A DNA stretch of 64,000 nucleotides, from positions 21,933,896 to 21,997,895 of the forward strand of contig NC_079366.1 in NCBI RefSeq assembly GCF_021018895.1, given 5' to 3'. The notes beneath the pieces were generated by a model. It made no database searches, was not told the origin of the DNA, and saw only the letters and a program-made list of their open reading frames with translations. Positions 1 through 12,655 of the stretch are shown in pieces. Each line of letters starts with the position of its first letter. Within the stretch, counting starts at the first letter, position 1. The translations under genes were made by a program, and so were the position numbers. This DNA comes from Seriola aureovittata (taxonomy: Eukaryota > Chordata > Actinopteri > Carangiformes > Carangidae).

Positions 1-299
1 TGAGGACATGAAAGCTCTGATAAAGCCGCTGTACGCTACCTGCTCAGCAGACATACACAGTTAGTTATTAGCTGGTGAACATAGTGGAGGATTTAGCATT
101 TAGCAGCTAAAGAGCCAGATATTTCCCTCAGGAGTCAGCAGAGACCAAAAACAGAGCTGAATATTGTATTTTAATTTGAATGATTACCACAAGCAAGACT
201 TCAGATGAATTTTAATGTTTAATTTTAATGTTGCTCTGTGTCTGCCAAATGTAGGCTATGAGTTATCAGTTGTCTGCTAACCAAGCGCTAACACTGCAG
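1..299. other. Intergenic, nothing recognised
   Basis: Non-coding sequence at the left window edge. No exon, RNA gene or repeat family could be recognised. Confidence 0.4.
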
Positions 300-665
300 T
301 GACAAAAACTGCAGTTTCTCAAATGGCCACTGGAGGAGGCTGGAGGCTGTGTCCAAAAGCGAGTCAATCCCCATAGAATCCCATGTTAAAATCTCCAGTT
401 TTACAGCAGAAAAAAACATGTTTACAGTAGCTAATGGTAACTGTATGTGGGTGAATTTTCATTATTATTTTTTTTTTTTACTCACCTGTTTACATTTTAT
501 TAAGACTTAATGTTATACATAATTGGGGGCATTTTGCTTGAGTGACAGGTGGGTAAGCATATGCTTGCCACAAATCAGCATGCACCGAAGTCTTGGCTTC
601 ACACACTCTTCAGAAACCTCTGTGTGATGTCACGGAGGCTACGTCCATCTTTGTATATAGTCTAT
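300..665 (+). repeat. Decayed teleost interspersed repeat
   Basis: The stretch carries landmarks of a repeat that I know from many fish genomes: a segment reading GTCAATCCCCATAGAATCCC, then AACATGTTTACAG, then a run of T before ACTCACC, then GAGTGACAGGTGGG, and finally GTGATGTCACGGAGGCTACG followed by TATATAGTCTATG. The order matches my memory of the family. The copy is diverged and has no coding capacity. The family is named from memory and was not searched. Confidence 0.6.
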
Positions 666-3600
666 GCTGCTAACATGTTTCCCATATCAACTTCACAGGG
701 TGATAATATGCCAGTGTTGCGTTTACAGCTTCACCTGCTGCCCCCATGTGGACAAAACATCAATTGCTGTAGCTTAAATCAGCTCTGTAAAAATTACAAA
801 AATGGTTAATTTTGTTCACAGCAAAGGATGTACAGTAACTTAATTCAAATGTACTAGAGAGGTCAGCTGTGGGATTGGAGGGATGGGATGTATATACTGC
901 ATATGTGAGTCTGAGAGAGAACATGCATCTGAATACATGTGTGTGTATATGTGAGTGTTTAAGGAACATTCTGGCAAGAAGTGAGATGGGCAGAGTTTTA
1001 ATTAGTGCTGTACTGGAAGCTCGAACAGTGGAATCGTTGTGGAAAAGGCCACAACAGCTGCAGTGGCTGTTTGCTGGCTATTTAACAGAGCTCTCACTCC
1101 CACCGTGCACCCTTCCAGCTATCCCTGTTTCTCTCTCTTTCTCCTCTACTCCTGTGCTAGTTCAGGTGTCTGGGGCAGCTAAGGAAGCACTGGGTGGCAT
1201 CCACCCAGACTCGCCGAGCTGGCAGCAGTCACTATGTTGAGGAATGTATGAGAGGGTTGCTGGCAGGCTCGCTGCTTGGCAGGTTGTCCCGCTGGGGAAT
1301 CACTCAGTGAGAGCGCACTGCAGCCAATTCCCTGTCAGTGGCCGGTGATCTCACAAGGGCAGTAGTCGGGGAACATAGACTTAGACACAGAGACGGACTG
1401 TAGTCATGCTGTGTAATACCTTCCCATTCACTCTGCCTAACCGCCACCCCACCCTGCCCACGGGGACACACTCTAAATTTTCAAAGTGGAACTGAGAAAT
1501 GAAAACAGCATGTTGCGCTAAAAACTTCAATGGGTGGAAATTGTTTTATTACTGTAGAGCTCAAGTTGCATGTTCATTACACTTGAGTTGTTGTCCAATT
1601 CAGCCATTCTGACAGTGCAGAACAGGAGCACGGCACAAGATGAATTATATGTTTACAGTATTTAGGCACAGACATATTTTGATGTTCTGTTAATTGCTGC
1701 CATGTCTATCTTATGACAATGCAAAGGAAACAATATGTTGCTCAAGAAACTCCCCCATTTCCCGCTCCATTTCTAAACCCATACAAGCCAGGCCAAACCG
1801 AACCTCAATTTCCACTTAAGCTAAACTTGAGGAGGAACCGACAACCCCAAAACCTCACCTCAACCTGACCGCACTGCAACCACTTCTGGCAGTCCGTCCC
1901 ATCGCTGAGATGTTATGAACCGTTGGTTGAGATATTGTTTTACTTTAGGCTTTACTCTGTCTATTTTGGCACCATAGAAATCAACACTGTCCTCCGTGTT
2001 AGCTCCATGAATTACTGGCAAACCATTCAGTTTAAAAAGGTTCTTGAAAAAATTTAGTCTATTTTGACGGAAAAGTTTAAATAATTTGACATGGAATGTT
2101 TCTTGAAGCCTGAACGAGAGTCTGATTTTCCATCCAAATGAACCAGTGTTTAGCTGTGAGCCAGGTGCTGCCAAAAGAGACTCTCAAAGGCGCCTTTGAC
2201 ACAACTTCTCAGTGCATGAAAACTGTTTGCGGTGCAACACTGACCTCTTATGGAAAATCAGAAGATGTGCATATGAAAAAAATGCAGAAAAATACATGTC
2301 TCTAATGTTCCAAAATGCATGTTGAGAAACCAGTACTATTTATTTTTGGATCAATTATGTGAAAAAAATAGTTTATATGGATGTAACATGCAATGTAACA
2401 TTGGTTTTTAAAGTGCACCTGCGGTTCATCAAAATCAGTCTCAGACATCTTTGGACCAGATCACCAAAATTGTAACAGTCAGTTCACATACTTACAAATT
2501 TAAGCACATGGTTTTTGTCACACAACCTGAAATTTTTTATTTACATTGGAGGATTGCAGCTGGATAACTGCTGACTAATATGAAAACTATTGTCATTTCA
2601 AAAGTCCATAAATCATCTTAGTTTTCCTCCTTGCATCAAAGTTCCTGTGATATTTAACCTGAGTGATTGATAGGAAGACATTTATTGACATGGGTTGACT
2701 TTCTGACTCCATTTGATGAAGTCTAGCTTTTCATCTGTTTTTATCCTACACTGTCTGTTTTCAACAAATGATGTTGTTGCTTGCCACTGACCGTGCTTTC
2801 ATCAAATAAACCCCAGTCATCCGTCATTCTCATGTGACATTAATCAATGTCATGGAGATTCTTCCCTCTTAAAAAGGAATCTCCTTTAAATAAGAAAACC
2901 ACTGCTGTCGTTAAAACACTTTTTTCACATACAGAAAATATTCAATCCTGGAGAACAAAAGACAATTTGGATATATGTTGTAAAACTGCGACTTTGCAGG
3001 TTTGTTAGTAAGATTGTTAAATGTCCATTGACAGTGGGGAAGCGTGGGTGCCATGCTGACCAGAAAATATAAGACCAAACTAAAGATGTGATCATTGAAC
3101 AGCTCAGTATGTTATGGCTTTAACACTGTGGTCCTTTTGTCTTTCTTAAAATCTTATTGCTCTTAACTTGTATCATGGGCATAAATTACAGATTATTGGC
3201 AGCAAAAGCTTCTCTTTCCCTTGGGTTTTTTGGCCATGCAGTTGTGGGTCAAACTAAAGCACAACAATAGCACAATTGCTGCTTCCATTCTCCCCAGGAA
3301 AATTATAAACACCCTTCACATTTTGTTGCACATGGCGTCTGTTATTTTTGAGTGATTTGCGGAGACCCACTCATGCAGGAGCTGTTTATTTTGGTAGTGT
3401 TTGGGACTTCCAGAGTTTCCTTTCTGTTTCTCATTAGAATAGTTTTCTCTCAAATCTGACTCATCTCATCAAAAATGAATTGAATTGAATTGAACTGTCT
3501 TTTGCCCCTTTATCAAAAGTAGATGAGGGAAACATTGTAAGGATCCTGGCTTTGAGACTCAATAGAAAATGTTCCCCAGGGCTCTTTGGTCTCAGGCGTC

Positions 3601-5649
3601 TCAGGTGAATGGACATAGTGTATAGCAGATGCAGCCCGGCAACACGCTCAGTCCATCCTTTCTAATTATTTTAACGCTTGAATAATCAGGTGACCTAGTG
3701 CTGAAGTGGGAACATGATAAATCTGGAACAGGTTAGGGAACACTGGCTTTTAAATACATTGCTTTTTCTTTGCTTGTTTAAATAGAATATAATGAATAGT
3801 AAATGTTTTAATAAACTTATGGTTTGTTCATGTGAGAGTTATTATTTGATAGGTATTAGGCCCATCCAAAAGATGGAGCCTACCAATTCATGAATGAGTA
3901 ATGTTAGAGTTGTTAATGCTTTCTACAAATATTATTTATGAAGGTGAATATTTCAGAATTTATTTCTTGATATAATAACACAAAGTTTATCAAAATGGCA
4001 TTTTCCAGCACTGGAAAATATGAATGCACCATTAAGCTACTTGATGTAGCCTACAGTGCATGGTACTGAAAAATATTGCAATGAGCAATCTTTACCACCA
4101 GGTAGCGCTCAGAGTCTACTTCTAGATTTGTTGCTCCTCTGCACCAGTGAACAGTTCCATCTGCTCACGTTATGTTATGATTCATGTATACAAAATGAGT
4201 TTCATCAAATAACTCTTCCTATCAAAGCTTAATCATGACTAGTTCATGATCCAAAGACTTACTAAATGTATTAAATGTATCTCTGGTTCTTGCAGTAAAC
4301 CTTGGACATCCTGATTTGAAACGTAACCATGCATGGAACCTTTCAGGATTGTTTTGCTACTGTTATGTATAGCAGAAATTATATTTTAGCTACATTTTTG
4401 CTCCTAAAAAGATGATAATTATAGGTGTCTGCTACATAACCATAGAGGAACAGTTATCTCTCATTTTCCACAATATCAGGAATCTTAAATTGTTGATTTG
4501 GCTGAGGGGCTGGTCACTTAATGAATATTTTAAGATTAAATGAGGAAAATGTTCAAGTCAGTCTTGCATTATTTACTTATGTGGATTAGTGTTAGTGCTC
4601 TGTATTTGCATTGAATCATTCGAGGGACTTTACATGTCAAATATAAATAGGGCTGTAGATATGTTTAGGGAAATCAGTTTCCTAGTCTTACTGGGGTACA
4701 TTGCAAAACAGGCTTAACTGTGACTTAGTGCTTCTAACCAAACATAATGCAGACGTGCCTTTTTATTAACCTTTGCCATTTTTGTTTGTTTGGGACTCTT
4801 TGACAAGGTTTAGTTAACTTAATAAGCTTTCATCTGATCCTTTTTTGTGAAGATATAGTGATGGTATTTTGTATCAAGCTCACCGGACAAAGGAGAAAAA
4901 GTGTAATCCGCAGAACTCAAAAAAAGCACATCAAAGGAAGGTGTATCAACTAACTGGGTAGAGCAGGAGTGTTGCTCTGATGACCTGAGAAGAAGGGCTG
5001 CTGTAAAAGGTTGTAAAAGATGGGGATCTCGTTCTGTAAAAGTCTGATCCTGTTCAAGTCCCTATTAAACTTATCAACCCCCTCCTGCCCCCATTAAACA
5101 CACACACATACACATCTGACCTGGTCACGTGACAGCTGTAACCACAGAGATCAATTGGTGACATCATCACAATGTCTGGATACAGTTTCTGTCCCCGAGT
5201 GCAAGTGGGGAGGGAATTCCCATGTTGGCCGTGTGTATGCTTTCCTTCACCTACTGCTGTGACCTGCTGCTGTTTTGGTTTCAAGTAAGCACTGGCTCAG
5301 AAAATAGATTAAAATCATATTTTTAGCAAGTTGTTTGCAGCCACATTTGCAATGTGGTGGCAACATTCATTTCATATTGTGTCATGACACCGCAAAGCAA
5401 ATGCCAGCACACCCCCCCGCTGAGTTAGACAAACTTAGCTATGTATTTATAAGTGCTGTATTCCAAAACATTTTCACTCATTTGTTTCTGTAAATGACCA
5501 GAACAGAATTTGTTTCTTGAATTTTTCAAAATATTTAAATAGTTAGATGTTAAAATGACCATGCAAGCAAATTAAAAGGTGGAAAGAGGAGCGCTTAATA
5601 CAAGACTCTACAGTCACACTAGCAGTTGTGAAACTGTAATCACGGAGTT
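666..5649. other. Gene-poor intergenic DNA
   Basis: About 5 kb without a supportable gene. Short open frames, including a minus-strand one at 1860-2174, show no known domain, no splice context and ordinary AT-rich composition. No RNA gene was recognised. Confidence 0.5.
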
Positions 5650-6035
5650 GCTTTAAAGGATAGTTTCACAGTCTGTCTTAAAACAATGATCAGGTGCCCA
5701 TATGAGCATTGAAGTTTTGCATGCTGTAATCATCCCCTCTGTTCATACTGGCCATTAAAAGATCACTTCTTAATGCTCTCTCACAGTGTAAGTGACAGGG
5801 GACAAAATCTAAAAAGATGGTAGGTTTGGAAGAAATCCACTTGATTCAATTAACTTAGACTGCTGAAGTTGGAATATTGTTTTGCACAAAACAATGACTA
5901 TGGATTTTGTCCCCATCACTTGCAATGGAAGTGCATTAGGGATCTTCCAATAGCCAGTATGAACAGGAGGAATGATTGCAGTGACCAAAAACTATATTAA
6001 CTATATTGTTATAACATATGAACCTCTCCTTTAAG
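5650..6035. mobile_element. Foldback MITE-like element
   Basis: The two ends are inverted: the left starts CTTTAAAGGATAGTTTCA and the reverse complement of the right end reads CTTAAAGGAGAGGTTCAT. The arms at about 5723-5815 and 5899-5985 are also near-perfect inverse copies; for example GTTCATACTGGC at 5741-5752 pairs with GCCAGTATGAAC at 5953-5964. This gives a palindromic element of about 385 bp with a centre near 5845. It has no coding capacity, so it fits a non-autonomous foldback DNA transposon. Confidence 0.7.
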
Positions 6036-6465
6036 CAAAATGCTAACATCAGCATGTTAACAAGCTCACAAAGAAAATGCTAACATGCATATGTTCAGCA
6101 GGTAAAGCGCTTATCACATACACCATCATGGGTGTGTCATTAGTTTTGCAGGTATTTGGTCATGAACTAAGGTTGTGGACAAATTTTAGATTTTGAAATG
6201 CCAAGTTTATTACAATCCATCCAGAGGGGGACATGTGGATTTCTGTTCCATATTTATTGGCTATCCAATCAATAGCTGTTGAGACATTTCACTAAAATGT
6301 CAACCTCATCGTGGCGCTAAGTCAAGGGGTCGTTAGGATTCATGCTCAGGGGACCTTGAATGTCTGCGCAAAATGAATGGCTCTTGGGAGATTTCAGTCT
6401 GGACCAAAGTGGTGGACCAACTTCAGACCAGCATTGCTATCCCTGTAGAGCCACACTACTAGTGT
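6036..6465 (+). repeat. Perciform-type interspersed repeat
   Basis: Recognisable landmarks in order are alternating GCTAACAT / GCATGTTAACAAGCTCAC motifs, TCATTAGTTTTGCAGGTATT, GGTCATGAACTAA, then AGAGGGGGACATGTGGATTT, GTTGAGACATTTCACT, AATGTCAACCTCATCGTGGC, and near the end TTTCAGTCTGGACCAAAGTG followed by TTGCTATCCCTGTAGAGCCA. This is a decayed copy of a repeat that I associate with perch-like fishes. It follows the foldback element directly, so insertions have accumulated here. Confidence 0.65.
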
Positions 6466-6520
6466 AGCTAGAGCAAGAGGTAAGAAAAAAAGTGTGTAAG
6501 CAAACAAGAAAAAAATGTGT

Positions 6521-6870
6521 TCATTTCCAAAATTTGCTTATAAGAAGTTTTACTTTGAATAAACAGGAGATAAATATTTTATTTGTTGTATTAAATAGGA
6601 TCACGTTTTGCTGGAAAGATTCCAAGGATACATAATCCAGGGCAGCAGCAGCAGCAGCAGCAACAGAAGCAGCAGCTAACCTTACACTTGTAACAAAAGA
6701 TAAAGTATCCAAAACATGTGTCCGGACACCTCTAACAATTGAGCAGTCCCACAGATAATTAAATAACATGCCTTTCTGTGCCCCACATTTCATACAGTGA
6801 TCTAGAATATTGGCATTAAATCGATTTAGCAGAGTTGGAGTTATAGAAAATCTCATTATCCATTTACAGC
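6521..6870 (-). pseudogene. L1-like LINE 3' end remnant
   Basis: A minus-strand open frame carries HCMKCGAQKGMLFNYLWDCS and ends with KVKLLISKFWK. This resembles the C-terminal end of fish L1/Tx1-type reverse transcriptases, where a CxxC pair precedes a Leu-rich stretch ending in Trp-x-Cys, followed by a distal basic Lys-Trp-Lys end. No upstream reverse-transcriptase motifs (FADD) are visible, so it is a short dead fragment. A run of GCA triplets at 6643-6662 encodes an Ala tract inside it. Confidence 0.5.
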
Positions 6871-7799
6871 TCTTCTGTTGTACTCTTTGACATTTGACCT
6901 CAACTGTCCTTGTGGTTTATCCACTGGCGTGATCATTTTTGCTGCAAACAATCAGTCATCAGCTTTGTTTGAGGAGCGGTCTATTTTTGCCCTACAGATC
7001 TGTCTTTGGAGGCCAAACCAGGAAGAGGTGATGTCATGATGGCTATCGCTTACAATGCTCCAGCCAGCCACCCCCCCCCCCACCCCTTACCCTCCCTCCT
7101 TTTCTCTCCTGAGGTATGACCTCAGCCTGAGTGTACAGAGGGAACATCTGCTTGATGATCTGGTTAGCAGGATGCTGGTTTGATCTGATGCAAGACATTT
7201 CACTGGAGAGAGGTTTTTTATGTGGGGGAAAATATGTGTGATCAAATAGGTCAGAAACAAGGAGACTAGTTAAAGGTTTGTGTGTATCCTTGTACAATAA
7301 GTGCATTAGTTCATTAACTAGGGTATTGTAGAGGCTTGAGAGATTTGCCCACATTTTTATTCCACACAACATGGAAATACCCATCAAGAAGATCTAGCAA
7401 AATACTGTATGCATTGCTTAAAACTGTGACCCTGACATTCCTCAGCATTGCATTAGATGACTCAGTCCTGTATCTGCAGTACTCACTCCAATTGTGATGT
7501 ATCACAAGGTGTCAAGTCGACAATAAAATAAGCTATGAAATTAAACATTTTGTTACATATAAAAGTTCATTCTCGACCTTTTAGTTTAGTAAAATAATAA
7601 AAAAAAGAGAGAGAGATGCAGTTGAAGGTTTAGGGGAAAGCCTACATGTGGACCTTGAGTTAAGATAAAAACAACCTTTTGTGATTCACTTACACAAAAC
7701 AACACATTTTTCATACACTATAGTATTTATGAGCTGTATTTTCCTTACATCTCTACCTGCTCCAGGTGCTGGATTTTAAAGTCAAACTGAAAACTTGAA
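6871..7799. other. Intergenic, no gene seen
   Basis: No supported exon. A run of C at 7072-7081 and short GA repeats near 7606 are the only notable features. Confidence 0.4.
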
Positions 7800-7898
7800 A
7801 CTGCAAATGTGCCTTTCTCCTTCGGGGTAACTCTACTAAGCATAATAATTTGGTGGTGAATGGATAAAAGCACTATATAAATGTTGCCATTTTACAAT
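7800..7898 (+). repeat. SINE/LINE tail-like sequence
   Basis: The end AAAAGCACTATATAAATG followed by CCATTTTAC resembles the common fish retroposon tail ending in AAAGCGCTATATAAGTGCA and CCATTTACC. It is short and diverged. Confidence 0.4.
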
Positions 7899-10200
7899 TT
7901 ATTTCTTTTACTGAAAGTAAAACTGATAAAAACTTGTTTTGAAAGATGCAAAAACCTGCCTAGCAGGTACCAGTAAACCTTTGCTCAGCAGCACAAATTC
8001 ATTAGTCAAAGGCAAATCAAGGCAGAATACTTATGTAATAATGGTAATTTAGAGTCTCAAACTTCACTTCTTTGTGAAACGATGGGAAATTCACATAAAC
8101 AAAGGTAGTATTGTAAAAAAAAAACATTATCCAATATTAAGACAAAAAGACTAAATAAATGACAAAGCCACTTGACGGTGCACCTGTATAATGAGGGACA
8201 GCTGGCCAAGATACAGGTGCATCGCCATGTGTCCACTCAGGAACAAGCGTCTGTAGTTGGTTGAAGTTCAACGTGTCACCACCCCCTTGTGAAAAATGTG
8301 CCACGACTGCTTTGACTGACAGCTGTGCTAGCTAGGGTTAACTGTCCCATCTAACAAGTGACCGGGACAGCTGCTGTCAGACACCTCCCCTCCCCAGGAC
8401 TTTAGGACTTCTACTCTACTGAAGCAAGGGAGGGGACCAGGGCAGACCACCCTCCATACCATAGTTCAGGCAACAGGGAATCTCTTTGCTGGGGGTGAAC
8501 AGAATTGTCTACGTGAGAGAGCGGGAGACTTGCAGACGCAGTCCTCAAGGGAGTCTCATTTTACACAGTGGATTTAGATAAGAAATGCAGCATTATCTGA
8601 TGAGAGGACCACTGATCAAACCTCTAAAAGACCAGTGAGAACAATCAATCAAGTGTCAGATAAGGCGTATGTCTGCCTAGAATGCAAGTAACTTATAATT
8701 TGTCTTCACTGCATGTAAATGGTCATATCTAAACCATAAAATGACAAAGCAGTGCGCCATTAGGACCTCAGGTAGTGCCATCCTCTGATTGGTGCATCTT
8801 CTGTCTCTGTGCAATGAAGGTAGAAGAGATAAACCAAGAGCCCCTGGAGACAGCACTCAAATATTACCACCCCCAACATTATTTCTAGAAGGACTTGCAA
8901 AAAGCCGTGCCAAATGAGCCATCCGTTTGAAATGCGAGCTGACATGATGCACTGCTGCCATGCCTCACATTGCTGCAAAAAAATTCAATGGGCCTGCCAA
9001 GAGCCCTCAGATGGCAAAATGAATTGCATGCGTGAAGGAGTGTCATCTAAACACGTGTGTCAGTCATCATTGAGCATTTCAACCCCGTGCTAATTCATGG
9101 AAGTCTGTGGCGTTAATGTTGTAATCAATCCTAACCCATGAGTCCACTCTTCCTCAGTCTGGTTAGAGACAGGCAGAGCTCCAAGGTTTCTAAATGGCAC
9201 TGGCTCAGCGTTAACCCTGACCCTCATATCTCACCCTCATACACGTTCATATCTGTGCCTTAAGTGTAGCTGGTGTCAGGCTCTGTCCAAAGGTAACAAA
9301 ATCCACATCCTGTACCAGAACCTCTTAAGTGGATTAAAACAAACACGATATAACGTGTTAATTAGTGAGCTTTAGAGGCGTTGGTAGGTGGATTTTCTTA
9401 CCTTTGGATTGGGCAAGACTAAGATAAAGTAGCTGGCTGCTGTTGTTAGCTTCATATTTATGATTTTTATTTTTTTCCTTAGAGCGAAAGGCCAGGCTAC
9501 GTGAGAAAGAAATACAAATTGTAAGGAGACGGTAAACTTTGACCTTCCCAGACCCTATGTAGTCTCAAATGGGGGAACATTTTTGAAACTGTTGAAAAAC
9601 TCAAAGCAGAATTTAATTTAGAAAATGGGGATCTGTACAGATATTCAAAGCTAAGACATTTCTATGATACAGAAATTTAAGAAAAGTAATTTCAGCAGAC
9701 GGTAATGATGTGATTGTGTGCTGGCAGGTAAATGCAAACAAACGACCTCAAATATTGTTTCTAAACTGTATAGAAGTTTACAAAACCGTAACAGAAGGAA
9801 TTCACTACATGTAAAGTTGAAATGAAAACAAGAATTGAACATTAAACTGTGGAAGAGTGATTGGCAATCCATATGCAGAATGCAACAAATATCTACTAGC
9901 TTTAAAAGATGGACAAAATTCAGAGGGAAGAATTTAATTATTTTTTTTAGCTACATCCCAAATAAAAAATAGACAATTTGGTAAAAAAAAAAAAAAAAGC
10001 AATGTTGGAGACAGTGTTGGTAGATGAATGCCAATCACGTGTTTTTTTTAAAATCCTGTATAGAAATACAAACATTTTGGGACAGGGTTATTGAGACACC
10101 TGAGGAGAGTTTCCCAAGGACCCCTGGATTGTGGGATTGATACCATAATTCAAAAGAGGGACATTTATCAATGAGCTGGTTGAAATGTCACCCTCCAGTG
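7899..10200. other. Intergenic, possible conserved non-coding block
   Basis: No supported exon. The part at about 8860-9150 is balanced in composition, free of recognised repeats and contains homeodomain-like ATTA cores, so it may be a conserved non-coding element. That is inference only. Poly-A at 9982-9997 suggests a decayed retroposon end. Confidence 0.35.
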
Positions 10201-10212
10201 TGATAATGTGGC

Positions 10213-10269
10213 AGTAGCTGGACATTGTAGAGTTGGCGGCTGTGGCTGTAGCTACAATGTCCAGCTACT
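10213..10269. repeat. Perfect 18-bp inverted repeat (hairpin)
   Basis: Bases 10213-10230 are the exact reverse complement of 10252-10269, separated by a 21-base loop. The sequence would fold into an uninterrupted 18-bp stem on either strand. It may be the ends of a tiny foldback insertion or a hairpin RNA; nothing more can be said without expression data. Confidence 0.85.
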
Positions 10270-10304
10270 CCTGCAGGATGTAGAGTGGGTAGTAGTCTTA
10301 CTTA

Positions 10305-10476
10305 CTTTGTCTTATTCTTGGGCAAGATACTGAACCCCACATTGCCCCTGATGGCTGTTCCATCATTGTATGAATGTGAGTGAATGGGTGAATGTGGCAA
10401 GTATTTTAAAGCTCTTTGAGTGGTCAGTAAGACTAGAAAAGCGCTATATAAGTGCAAGTCCATTTACCATTTACCA
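10305..10476 (+). repeat. Teleost retroposon 3' tail
   Basis: The run GGGCAAGATACTGAACCCCA, GATGGCTGTTCCATCATTG, GTGAATGGGTGAATG, then CTTTGAGTGGTCAGTAAGAC and AAAAGCGCTATATAAGTGCA ending in repeated CCATTTA units is the classic tail of an abundant fish SINE/LINE family. The terminal CCATTTACCATTTACC is the short tandem tail. Confidence 0.75.
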
Positions 10477-12387
10477 TAGAGAAAAAATATTCAATGGAAA
10501 AACAACTACGCTAAGACTGAATATAAGAAAAAAGATGGGTCGTGTTTGGCTGATCTGAAAAGAATGGATCAAAGGTTGTAAAGAGAGTAGTGTCCCCACC
10601 CCTTTATATTTATCTTTATATTTATTTAATTTTTTTATTTTATTTCTAATTTTGTCACTGACCAACCATAGACCCAGCAGACTTATTTGAGGAAGTACTT
10701 TATGATCTTTCATGCTCCCTTGTGTGCTGGTATGGGTGTGGAGGAGAGTGGAGGAGAGCCCCTTGTAAGGTACACAAGATCTTGTTTTGAGGTTGGCATG
10801 CCGGTAAGTAACCTGACTGGCTTCAGGATTTTCTCAACACTGCTGATTCCCAGCCAGCTGTCCCGGCATGCTAGCCACCAACCAGTTCCACAGCCTTTTA
10901 GCTGCAAGCCTGTCCTCTAGTACGCTAGCCTAGAGTCTGCTAGCTATCAGCATGCTAGCCTTCAGTCTGCACACCAAGCAATTTGGCTGAGGTTTGTGAG
11001 CCTGTAACCTTCCTGTCCAGAGATGGACATTGTCTTTTCCTGGGCACTGACCTAGCCTTTCATAGGAGATATCTAGGGGTGGAAGGGAAGCAGAAGAAGA
11101 ACCAGAACCGAAACCAAGCAGCTAGCATAGCTTCATGCCTGCAAGCTGCAGCAGAACCACACCACACCTGGACATCCCTCATTTGGAAGTTGAATCCAGG
11201 CTGAAGTCTTCTACATTCTTGTAATGTTTTAAGCAACATTTTAGATACTGAAATACCGAAATAGAAATCACATGGTTGTGATGAAGATATCTGTTACATC
11301 TCCCCATGCCTTCTCATGGCTTTAGATTCACAGGGTACTTATCTGTTTCAGCTACAGGTGGCCTAAGGCTGGCTTATGAAGTGACATGTACTAAAATTGA
11401 GAGTGTTAGACAGCAGAGAGATGGGAAGGATCTGACCCCTCTGTTGCCATTTTCTTTCCCATAAGTGGTTGGAGTCTTGCTGTGTGATGGCTCAACAATG
11501 GGGATTGTCATCTAAATGCATTCACATTCACGCCTTGCTACTACACCAAAGGCCAATCTAAGGATAGGAAATAACAGAAGCCTCCTTGTGTCTGGTCAGA
11601 ATATGTATGAGCACATAATTTGTGTTATTACTGTCACCTTCACCAGGATAGCAATATTCTGTATGAATAATCACAGTGAGATGCAACCAGTATGGTATCA
11701 TCTGATATAGCCATTACGAGAAAGAAGGACCCTTTTTTATAAACATTCGGGTACCTTCCTTGCCACTGATATAATAATAACTACATGAGCAAGGTAAATA
11801 GGCAAAGGTAATTCATCTTTAGTGGTCACATAAACCAGATCCAAGCAACTCCATTAGTGAGTTTGTGTGATGTGAAATAGAATTTAGTTCATCTTATCCA
11901 CTTTGAAAATGCAAATATTTGCATCGTGCCTGCTGTATATGCTGTATAGACAGAATAGCAGACACACTCATGTCAAGTAATCAAATTTAGTTTCAGGGGA
12001 TTTGGGGTGTAACAGAAAAAGGAGCAACAGTTTAATCTGACTATTACAAATTATATAGCAAGATACAACATTATAAGCAGTGCTACAGCTACCACTAAGT
12101 ACACTGAGGTCTTACCTTTTTTCTAGGAATTATGGGGCTTTAGTAAACTGTCAGGAGTTTACATGATGCAGCTAAATATTAAAAAACGGGTGGATATTTT
12201 ATAGGCTTATTCCAGCATTTAGTAGGCTTCATGTATAGGGCAAAAGTAAATAAATAAAGGATTTAGGCCTATTATTACCCCAACGGAATTGTATGGTGTC
12301 CTAGCAAAGGTCCTGGGTAAAAGCATGACTGATTTAGCAGTTCTTAGTTCTGGATGTCCTTTGAGCAAAATATCCATAATAGAAAAC
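10477..12387. other. Intergenic, no gene seen
   Basis: No supported exon. Around 10865-10970 the word GCTAGC / CTAGCC recurs several times, suggesting a small decayed repeat. Confidence 0.4.
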
Positions 12388-12655
12388 AGTGGTGGAAAAA
12401 GCAGCAGATCCTTTATCAACCCACTTTATACCCCAGTGGAAAGCTTCAGATGGGCCTATAATAATGCATAATGCTTTGTGATCTGATCATATGTTTGTGT
12501 GTAGCATTTTACTCTATAAAGTAATCTACAAAGTAACTATAACTGGTACTATAGCTGACAGATAAATGTAGTGGGATTATTTGCTGTGCAGTAAAACTAT
12601 AAAGTAGCACAAAATAGAAATATCTCAAATAAAGTACCTCTAAAGTGTATTATGA
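12388..12655 (+). repeat. Teleost non-autonomous transposon copy
   Basis: Starts near AGTGGTGGAAAAAGCAGCAG and continues through AATAATGCATAATGC, GATCTGATCATATG, GTAATCTACAAAGTAACTAT, ATAGCTGACAGATAAATGTA and TAAAGTAGCACAAAAT to AAATAAAGTACCTC. These are landmarks of an abundant fish repeat whose opposite-strand copy lies at 32634-32828. It is degraded internally. Confidence 0.65.

Noticed and set aside
869..1240. 123-codon plus-strand open frame
   Set aside because: No domain, poor composition for coding, and no neighbouring exon in phase.
1860..2174. 104-codon minus-strand open frame
   Set aside because: Not recognised and isolated; it may be part of an old repeat.
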